Shown: piece after piece, positions 56,258 through 64,000 of the stretch
How positions within the stretch are numbered: position 1 is the stretch's first letter
Layout of the letters: the number at the start of each line of letters is the position of its first letter
Assembly: GCF_023856365.1 (NCBI RefSeq)
Contig: NC_064551.1
Coordinates: forward strand, 4,296,501-4,360,500
Length of the DNA: 64,000 nt
Source: Brienomyrus brachyistius
Lineage: Eukaryota; Chordata; Actinopteri; Osteoglossiformes; Mormyridae
Direction: 5' to 3'
Translations under genes and position numbers: made by a program
Notes under the pieces: model-generated
Database searches by the model: none
What the model saw: only the letters and a program-made list of their open reading frames with translations
Told to the model about the DNA's origin: nothing

Positions 56258-57253
56258 CTAATCAAAACTGTTTAATATTTTACTAAAGTCTTTTCTCAGT
56301 GACTCCCTAAACCATTTAAATAAGAATGAATAAATGATGGGATTCATTCCTGAATTTAAATAGCACATCCATACAAAAATCTCATACAGGTACGGTGTGG
56401 ATAAACCAGTGACTGGATCTATTATTATGCATATAAAACAGGGTGACCAGCAGGACAGGAACACAGCAGTAACTATGCCCAGTGTCCTGGTGGATTTTTG
56501 CTCCATCTTAGACAGAATGATTGTGGTCTTTTCACGGTTCTCAGCAATAAGAATTGTGACCTGAATTGAACGGGCTTGTTTATGTGCAATAACTAGGATT
56601 TTCAGGTAGAGGCCAAGCATAAATAACCCTGGGATGAAGAAAAGAAATAGGGAAGATAATATGCTTGAAGTCTTGTCTAGTATCACAGCACACCTTCCCT
56701 TACAGTTTAATTGTGTGAGGTAAACATCCTGAATTATCAAGCTATTTAGCTCCATCCCAAATGTGACAAGGGCAGAAAGAGCCCAGCAGGTCAGGATCAT
56801 GTACTTTGCAACACGAGTTGTAATCAAAGCGTGATACAACAGAGGCTGAGAAACAGCAACGTATCGCTCAACAGAAATCAAATAAAGCATAAAAACGGAT
56901 GCTGCAGTGAGTAAAGTTTCTATACTGGTGTGGATCTTACAGAACCAGTCACCCAAATACCAGCAGGTTTCCAGGGAGCGTATCAGGCTAGGCGGCATGA
57001 CCACTGCCCCCAGGAGGAAGTCGCTGACAGCCAGGGAGAGGATGAGGTAATTGGTGGGAGTGTGCAGCTGTTTGGAGTGGGATATAGTAACGATAACGAG
57101 GAGATTTCCCAGCACAGTGAGGAGCACGGTGGCCCCTAACAGAACATACAAAGGGGCTCGTATTGTGGTTGGATAAACGTGCTTTAGGCAGGAAGTGTTT
57201 GAGGATTCAAAGCAATAATGTATATTTTCAGTCCCAGAATGGTTAGTTCTCAT
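56258..57253 (-). CDS. TAAR-like GPCR, subfamily B, intact, E3.32
   Basis: 331 residues from MRTNHSG, start at 57253. A longer open frame to 57292 lacks an ATG, and the splice acceptor CAG sits at the exon edge 57293. Glu at 3.32 within HTSIETLLTA, ERY, Cys at 6.51 and Cys at 7.42 (WMCYLNS), LNCKGRC in ECL2, MELNSL after TM4, and the C-terminus RKDFSKIL where the others have RKAF. W7.40, Y7.43, NPIIY, D2.50 and both N-terminal Cys are present. Closest to the 49999 receptor in N-terminus and TM3, but resembling 41764 at several TM5 and TM7 positions, so exchange between units is likely. Confidence 0.93.
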   Translation of the reverse strand: MRTNHSGTENIHYCFESSNTSCLKHVYPTTIRAPLYVLLGATVLLTVLGNLLVIVTISHSKQLHTPTNYLILSLAVSDFLLGAVVMPPSLIRSLETCWYLGDWFCKIHTSIETLLTAASVFMLYLISVERYVAVSQPLLYHALITTRVAKYMILTCWALSALVTFGMELNSLIIQDVYLTQLNCKGRCAVILDKTSSILSSLFLFFIPGLFMLGLYLKILVIAHKQARSIQVTILIAENREKTTIILSKMEQKSTRTLGIVTAVFLSCWSPCFICIIIDPVTGLSTPYLYEIFVWMCYLNSGMNPIIYSFLFKWFRESLRKDFSKILNSFD

Positions 57254-57293
57254 CTTTTTGTGTTCCAAAGGATAAAAAAACAACCTTTGCAAC

Positions 57294-58799
57294 CTGCATG
57301 GGAAAACAAAGAGATTTTAACCTGCACATCCACACCAGTCCTGCATTTAAAATGAACTTTTTTATGTATGTAGATTTTTATACACCATAGTACTTTTTTC
57401 TCATTACTATGGTAACTAATCATTTGCCGTGTTAACATCTCTCATTACATATATACACATAAACATATTCTTGTGTCAATTTCTGTGTGTACATACATAC
57501 AGCACTGTGCAAAAATCTTAGGCAGTGAAAGAAAATTATGGTTATATGATCGTTACACTGCAGCAGGGCTGGATTAAGAGCATTAAGTGCCCCTGAGCAA
57601 CAGCACACATGACGTCACGTCAGAAAGGAACGGAGCTGATTGGTGCCTCACAGAATGCATGTAACACAGTGAAAATGCTACACAGGCTTTTCAGTGGCTG
57701 CCAAAGAACAATATACTTCCATCCATTGTCTATACCTGCTTGTTCTGTGCAGGGTCATGTGGTTCTGGGGGACTGAGTCTATCCCAGAAGCTACCAGCAC
57801 AAGGCAGGGAATAACACAGGATGGGGCACCAACCCATCTCAGGGCAAACACAGCCACACTCACACACACACAACTGGGTAACTTCATTTTACCTTAGCAT
57901 GGTTTTGGACTGTGGGGGCAAACTGGAAAGCCCAGAGGAAACCCCACGGCGACAAGGGGAGAACATGCAAACGTCTCACATGTGGAGCCGGGGCAGAGTC
58001 TGAGACTCAGATCCCAGAGGAAGCGGCGAATCCCTGCTTCACCGTGTCGCCCCGAACAATCATATCAAGTATATCAGACGTTAATTCGCATGAACTTGTT
58101 AAAAGACATTGTTGAATGGGAGCGGGGGGGATTAGGAGGGGCTGCCCTGCTTGGTGCCCCCTGAGAACATGGTGCCTGCTGCCATGTGCTGAAATGCCCG
58201 CGTGGGTCAGCATTGCAGGCATGCAGACACATAGTAAAAGAACCGGTTTGAGCCGCCCCTCCCCCGGAGATTTTTTATAATTGATCAAGAAGCAGGCAGA
58301 TATTTTGAATCCCTCTCAAAATTTGTTTGAGGCTCTACAGAAGTGGACCCCCCCCCCCACCAGTCTGCAGAATCTACAGAGAGGCACCTATCAGTAGGGC
58401 AGCTGGACACCCCAAGAAATTTATTCCTGGCTACAGGCCTGGAACTTTGGCATAAATCTATGTATCCAGCCAGATATCTGTAACTGTTTTGGAGAAAATA
58501 AGAAATTGTGTTAACTTTTATTGTCATTATTCAATTACATTCATTCCAATGTTAAATAATTTAAATAAATAATTAGAAAAAAAATCTCTAAGAAAATGTG
58601 CTCTTACTATGTAGATAAAAAGCTTAAAACATTTTCTTTGACTTGCTAAAACTTTTGCACAGTACTGTATACTGTATCCTGTAAATATTATCTATAAATT
58701 TTCTAATTTAAACTACAGCAAGATAGGACTCAACAGATACAACATTTTGTACAGCAGCTGAAAGCAATACAAGAGTAAGACCTTGTGAACCATACAGTA
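57294..58799 (-). other. Predicted intron 1 of the 56258 receptor
   Basis: About 1.5 kb, orthologous to the other subfamily B introns; carries the older V-SINE at 57719. Non-coding. Confidence 0.5.
57719..58054 (-). mobile_element. V-SINE, older subfamily (orthologue of 43410)
   Basis: Same element and position as in the two other subfamily B units. Confidence 0.8.
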
Positions 58800-58930
58800 C
58801 CTCCGTGTGAAGTCCTGCAGCAGACTGACTTGGCAGTAGAGAAGCCTCTCTAATATACCATCATCACCTGATACTTCGTACCCTTTGACCAATGCAGTCT
58901 TAGCTTTCCCCAAGTGTTAATTAACCAATC
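58800..58930 (-). promoter_or_regulatory. Promoter and short exon 1 of the 56258 receptor
   Basis: CCAAT at 58925-58929, TATATTAG (plus strand 58850-58859), donor-like GGAG/GTACTG (exon ends about 58801). A few bases shorter between the CCAAT and TATA boxes than its paralogues. Confidence 0.5.
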
Positions 58931-58959
58931 AGTCAACAGGCTGCCCCCTTGAGTAAATG

Positions 58960-59540
58960 CTCTTTATTACAATGTTTTTGGCAAATATTACAGCAGTGTT
59001 TGATAGTAACTAAATAAGACAACAATTGCAGGTGCAAACATTACTTACTCACTGGAGACATTTGTTTTCCTTACTGCCAAGGCTTCGAGACACAAACACA
59101 CTGCCCTAAGTCAAGGCCCAAGAGCACATATGTGCCAAGTCATCTCTGCTGTCATGTTGAATCTGTCACCTGAAGTGGCCACCTTACAGACTGGGGAAAG
59201 GCAATCTGTAGGGGAGCGAGGGGTGAGCTGTGCCAGTTTACAGAGTGACCTTAAAGCGAGGCCATGACAGGAATACTGTCACCAACTAAAGTACGTACAG
59301 TACATATATTTCAGGATGTGGTGCATCTCTGGGAACAATCACTCTGGATCTGAAATACAGCATTTAAGAAATATAGCTTTCTGAAAAAAAGGGGTCTTGT
59401 GAGACAACTTGCCCCCGGTGTGGGATAAGTTGTACCTTTGGAGAGAATACAGTACATTGGGGTCAATCGTGCCATTGATTATTGAAGTAAAACCGTATAT
59501 TTCCATCTTAGAATCTGTAATTCTATATAAAAGCTATATA
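58960..59540. other. Upstream flank, no gene recognised
   Basis: Duplicate of 44645-45235. Ends in CTATATAAAAGC immediately before the Gypsy fragment. No coding signal. Confidence 0.55.
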
Positions 59541-60105
59541 AGGAGGTGAACTACTTGTTGGCGCAAAGCTTCACTACATCCAGTTCTAGTTCTGCCTGTG
59601 TTGTTGTTCTGAAACCGGATGCCTCCTCTTGCCTTGGTATGGATTATCACCATTTACATGCTGCAGCAGCACCGGATTCACTTCCTCTTCTGTCTATAGA
59701 GGACTGTGTTAAAAGCATCTGTACTGCTCAGTTTATCACTAAGTTACATTTACTTGAGAGTTATTGGCAAGTTCCTCTTACGCCTCTGAGCTCTCAGCTT
59801 TTGTGACACCGAATGCCTTCTTCCAATATACCATGATGCTGTTCGGACTCCGAAACGTGCCCGTAATGCTCTAGCAGTTAGTGAATCTTGCATTGTCCAA
59901 TGCTTCAAACTGTTCAGCCTGTCTAGATAATCTTATCAAGACATCTTGTCTTTACTCTCCGGACTGGACCAGTTATGTGTTGACTTTGAAAGAGGTGTTT
60001 GAGCAGTTAAGGAATGTGTCCCTAACACTTCCCTTAGCGAAATTTGAGTTTCCTAAGGCTATGTTCACCTATCTAGGACATCAGGGAGGGCGGCGCTAAG
60101 TCTGT
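59541..60105 (+). pseudogene. Ty3/Gypsy reverse transcriptase fragment, decayed
   Basis: Recognisable in shifting frames: MDYHHLHAAAAPDSLPLLSIEDCV, AQFITKLHLLESYWQVPLTP, then FQYTMMLFGLRN, LALSNASNCSACLDN and DWTSYVLTLKEVFEQLRNVSLTL, ending AMFTYLGHQ. These are consecutive Gypsy polymerase blocks. The catalytic YxDD is replaced by CLDN and frames change several times, so it is dead. Confidence 0.85.
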
Positions 60106-60429
60106 CCTGTTGACGCTAAGGTAGTTACTAATGTTTCTAAAGTACCTCTTATTAGAGTACCTCTTGTCTCGTGATAATGCGAACACCAGGACAAAGCAAT
60201 ATATTTTTAATCTCTTCACTTAGAAAGCTGAAGTTAATTTGCCAAGCGCAGAGTACCACTGGCACTGAATGACACCACAACACGAACCGAGGTATTTTGT
60301 ACTGAATTCGAAAAATGGCCATCATATATTACCAGTTCACATTCCTGCCAGCAGCACACCCCTTTCCGGGGTGCTGCACAATTCTTAAAAGGGCCAGGTC
60401 AATAGGGGATGCCATTGCCCGGATCCCCA
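60106..60429. other. Spacer between Gypsy and Pro/Ala fragments
   Basis: No recognisable coding sequence. Contains the likely empty site (ATGCCATTGCC near 60409) of the solo LTR at 45575. Confidence 0.4.
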
Positions 60430-61210
60430 AAATCCTTAAAGGGGCAACACCTGCTCCTAAGGTGCCACCCCTGGCTGCTGCGCCTTATGTTCCTGAGCTG
60501 CCACCCACAGGAGCCCGGTGGCTGACGCACTGCCCACAGAGGCTCGTGCTGCATCCGAGGCCCCTGTAGCACTCCGAGTGGTTCTTGCAGCGCTGCCACC
60601 CTGCGGGGCTCCAGTCCCAACTGCTGCTTGCCTAAGGCCTCTGCTGCGGCTGCTTCTATGCCCGAGGCTCCTACTGCAGCTCTGCCTGCTGCTCCATCCA
60701 AGGCTCCTGCTACGGTGCCGCCTCCGCCTGCTGCTGTACCCGAGATGCCGCCTCCGCCTGCTGCTGTACCCGAGATGCCGCCTCCGCCTACTGCACCGGC
60801 CCCGCCTCCTGCTTCACCTGAGGCCCCTGTCGCGCCTGATCTCCTGGCACCGCCCGTCCTTGCTCTGCCCATCCTTGCTCTGCCCATCCTTGCTCACCCG
60901 CCCTTCAACTCCACCCGCACCTGAGGTCCCAGTTCCACCCATCGCAGAGGCTCCAATCCCTCTGGCACCTGCTCTGGCTCCCACTACCCCAGTTCTGGTC
61001 CCCGAGGAGGTCTCAGACTACCTGACCGTCCAGCCTCCTCCCTTGATGGAGGGAGAGGAGGAGCTCGAAAGGGACCCCTCCGGGACTTCCCTAATGGCCC
61101 CAATGGACTCCTTCAGGAGGAGGACTCCTCTGCCTTCACCCCAGTAGGGTCGATCCCGGCCAGAATTCCGCCAGTCAGTGTCCCGTAAAGGGAGGGGACA
61201 TAGGCGCAGG
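60430..61210 (+). pseudogene. Pro/Ala-rich frame, copy 3
   Basis: Closely matches copy 2, with an extra tandem PPPAAVPEM unit near 60730-60790. It ends in EEVSDYLTVQPPP...GEEELERDPSG and the same AAAGGGAGGGG tract. Frames 60518-61147 and 60628-60924 are interrupted relative to each other by one base. It lies 325 bp beyond the Gypsy polymerase fragment on the same strand. Confidence 0.45.
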
Positions 61211-61356
61211 ACTCGAGTCCAACCCGCCTGCGGGTCCCCCGCCGTCGCCTTGTTGCCGGCCTGTGGTCGCACCTCTGACGCCTCATCGGCGGCCTGTTCC
61301 CTGTGCCCCGGTAATGGTTTCATCTTGTTCCCGGTCCTGTCCTGTCCATCTAGGGT

Positions 61357-61600
61357 GCATGTTCTCCCCATGTCGTCGTGAGGTTTCCCCCCACAGTCCA
61401 AAAACATGCTAAGGCTAATTGGAGTTGCTAAGTTGCCCATAGGAGTGCATGCGTGAGTGAATGGCGTGTGAGTGTGCCCTGCGATGGGCTGGTCCCCCAC
61501 CCTGGGTTGTTCCCTAACTCGTGCACATTGCTTCCGGGATAGGCTCCGGACCCCTCGCGACCCAGTAGGATAAGCGGTTTGGAAAATTGATGGATGGATA
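61357..61600 (+). mobile_element. V-SINE, 5'-truncated (orthologue of 46764)
   Basis: Same junction and 3' tail as the copy at 46764, with a small internal deletion in the GGTTTCC region. Confidence 0.88.
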
Positions 61601-61632
61601 TTTGTTTCTTACCTCTTGCTTACCTTGTTAAT

Positions 61633-62782
61633 AAGATACACAGGCTGAGTGGCCCTGTGTTGCCTCAGTTACCAGTGCCAGACCGAGTTGTTATCTGAAG
61701 CAGCAGCATAAGATACACAGGCTGAGTGGCCCTGTGCTGCCTGTGTTACCCGCTGCAGACCGATTTATCAGAACCAACAGCATAGGATGCACAGGCTGTG
61801 GCCCTGTGCTGCCTGTGTTACCCGCCGCAGACCGAGTTGTTATCTGAAGCAGCAGCATAACATACACAGGCTGAGTGGCCCTGACCTGTCTGTGTTACCC
61901 ACCCCAGACCGAGGAATTATCTGAACCAGAGGCATAAGATGCACAGGTCGAGTGGTCATGTGCTGCCTGTGTTACAACCCCCTGGCCGGGTTGTTATCTG
62001 AATCACCAGCATAAGATACACAGGCTCAGTGGCCCTGTGCTGCCTGAGTTACCCGCCCCAGACAAACGGGTTATCTGAATCTGCAATATAAGCTACTCAC
62101 ACTAAGTGGTCCTGTGCTGCCTGTGTTACCTGCCCCACACCAAGCTGTTTTCTGAACCACCAGCATAGGATACACAGACTCAGTGGCCCTGTGCTGCCTT
62201 TGTTTCCCACCCCAGACTAAGGGTTTATCTGAACCAGAAGCACAAGATACACAGGCTAAGTGGCCTTGTGCTACCTGTGTTACCCTCCCCATACAAGTTG
62301 TTATCTGAACCTGGAGTATATGATACACAGGCTCAGTGGCCCTGTGCTGTCTGTGTTATTCGTCCCAGACCAAGGGGTTATCTGAAACAGAAGCATAAGA
62401 TACAAAGGGTGAATGGCCCTGTGCTGCCTGTGTTACCCGCCACGGACCGAGGGGTTATCTGAAACAGCAGTATAAGATACACAGGCTGATTGACCATGTG
62501 TTGCCTTGTTACCCGCGCTATACTGAGGGGTTGTCTGAACCAGAAGCATAAGATGCAAAGGCTGAGTGGCCCTGTGCTGCCTGTGTTACACACCCGAGAC
62601 CCAGTCATCTGAACCAGCAGCATATGATACACAGGGTAAGAGGCCCTGTGCTGTTTGTGTCACCCGCCCTATACAGAGTTGTTATCTGAACCAGCAGTAT
62701 AAGATACACAGTCTGATTTGCCCTGTGTTACCCACCCCAGACCGAGGTATCTGAACCAACAGCATAGGATGCACAGGCCAAG
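61633..62782. repeat. 77-bp minisatellite, array 3 (about 15 monomers)
   Basis: Same monomer and same right-hand junction as arrays 1 and 2, with a different succession of monomer variants, so the arrays expanded separately after unit duplication. Confidence 0.95.
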
Positions 62783-63455
62783 TGACCCTGAAAATCTATA
62801 AAGCAGTAAGGAGAACAACAGTTTTATCCAACTCCTGCTTACGCCATTTATTTCTGGGCATCACAGAATTATTCCTGCCTAAGTAATATATACAACAGCC
62901 TAACAGATATTGATTAAACATAAGTGTGATGTCATCCAGGGCATCCAGTCAAAGTATATGTGGGGAATATGGTCAACTCTACACAGTCAGTTGTCTGTTG
63001 TAACATCTAGTCAGCGTTTTGTCAGAGCTTGTGTACATCTCTTAATGTGGGTATTAGTCAGGTCTTGGGTCTGTCCTTCTTGTCTGTGTCTAAAAAGGCC
63101 ACACTGTTGGTCCAAAGTAGAAAACTTCAGTGAATGCTGGATATGTTGGTATGGTGCTGCAGTCGCTTCTGGCCCACAAGGCTGCTATGTGGGCTATTCC
63201 AGGTGCTCCTAGGTGAACATTTCTTTGGGTATAACAATGCCTGTCAAACTCTTCCGCACCATACGATTCTGTACTTGGTTCTTCCAAACCCCTCTCTCAG
63301 ATTTCTCCTGGACATCCTCAGGGTACTGGTAAGTCATCACGGGTTGGTGCTTGTGGTGATTCTGGTGGTACCAGTATTAACACCCACCCCTGATCTAAAC
63401 TGACTATTACGCCCAGTGCCTCAGTTTCCTAAACTCTGATTGGTCAAGCCCTAGT
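62783..63455. repeat. Connector block, copy 3
   Basis: The most diverged of the three copies but collinear throughout. Same boundaries. Confidence 0.88.
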
Positions 63456-64000
63456 ACAGCTTGCAGTGTCTGTAGCAGTCTGGCAGTGTAAGGGTTCACC
63501 ACTCTGCCCTCCTGTTTCTACTGTAGCTTTCAAACAAGGCTGCTTGCTCTGCTCTGCAGGTACAAGCATCAGTACATCAGCAGCCGGCTGGTCTTGGTCC
63601 CTCGCAGGTTATTATCCTGTAAACATCAAATGAGTTTCTGTTTCCTGTCCTCTGTTAACTTTGAGCTATTTTTACTCCATTTAATAATGTCATTATGTCA
63701 GTCTGAAGGGATGTATCAGTCGAATGTTTGGGTGGTTTGGGGCAACTATTTTGATATAAATCATGAAGATGGCACTGAACGTAAATGTCGTCATTCAATC
63801 ACCGTTTTTTCACTCACATTTCCTTGACAATTATGAAGATCGAAAGTAAACAGGATAGAAAAATGACGAAAACCAGTTTGAATCAGGAGCCAATGTACAA
63901 AATAAACACTGTTATATAAATTATATATAATATAGTTTGCAAGAAAATAAGTTTTTATTTCCCATCTTCTGTTAACTTCTGGATTTTTCTTCTAATCTGA
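63456..64000 (+). repeat. TAAR 3'-flank cassette, copy C8, runs off the window
   Basis: Full core and right part as in C7, reaching the receptor-flank sequence by the window edge. By analogy with C5-C7, the stop codon of another minus-strand TAAR should lie a few hundred bases to a few kilobases beyond 64000. Confidence 0.85.

Noticed and set aside
25609..57139. A 69-codon plus-strand frame antisense to every TAAR (beginning at 25609, 31377, 42436, 50671 and 56930)
   Set aside because: It is the shadow of the highly conserved TM1-ECL1 coding sequence on the other strand and has no independent signals.
44381..58913. Minus-strand frame MGKAKTALVTGYEVSGDDGILE found in three units
   Set aside because: It spans the subfamily B promoter, TATA box and donor. 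Its conservation is better explained by regulatory sequence and recent duplication than by a peptide.
47820..63403. Recurrent 116-codon plus-strand and 65-codon minus-strand frames in the connector block
   Set aside because: Across three copies of the minus-strand frame I count about seven amino-acid-changing sites and two silent ones, so there is no sign of protein constraint. Similarity is explained by recent unit duplication.

Overview
The window is vertebrate genomic DNA, almost certainly from a ray-finned fish. It has V-SINE elements, Tc1, hAT and mariner DNA transposons, fish-type LINE and Gypsy fragments, CA/TG microsatellites, and no bacterial-style gene packing. The species cannot be fixed from sequence alone.

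The only convincing host protein genes form a minus-strand array of trace amine-associated receptor (TAAR)-like olfactory GPCRs. Four are intact: 30705-31700, 41764-42759, 49999-50994 and 56258-57253. A fifth, 24938-25932, differs by a one-base frameshift in a nine-A run. Every intact copy is exactly 331 codons, carried on one coding exon behind a splice acceptor. Upstream of each lies a conserved CCAAT box, a TATA box and a splice donor, which suggests a very short non-coding first exon. The frameshifted copy and 30705 form subfamily A. The other three form subfamily B, and two of those (49999 and 56258) carry Glu instead of Asp at the amine-binding position 3.32.

Layout. 1-6100 is a 2.25-kb segment in three tandem copies, the third diverged. 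6100-8250 is sparse, with one truncated V-SINE. 8250-14100 holds copies of the 3'-flank cassette found beside every TAAR, a 1.8-kb minisatellite (25/32-bp monomers), Tc1 fragments and a probable solo LTR. 14380-21910 is a SINE-derived satellite of four superunits. 22040-23400 holds a solo LTR and an orphan TAAR promoter whose coding exon is missing, so a receptor was probably lost there. 23400-33600 contains the two subfamily A units. 33640-38560 is a dump of retroelements (two LINE types and a Pro/Ala-rich frame). 38585 to the right end contains three subfamily B units of about 7-10 kb, each built as cassette, TAAR, intron with V-SINE, promoter, a variable retroelement segment, a 77-bp minisatellite and a connector block. 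A final cassette at 63450-64000 predicts another TAAR just beyond the right edge.

The array has grown by unequal duplication of whole units with local repeat expansion. The receptors are nearly identical in TM1-TM2 but diverge at pocket positions in TM3, TM6 and TM7, which fits diversification of odorant specificity. Younger insertions (hAT MITE, Tc1, solo LTRs, a truncated V-SINE) keep target-site duplications, and several have empty sites in paralogous units, which lets the duplications be ordered.
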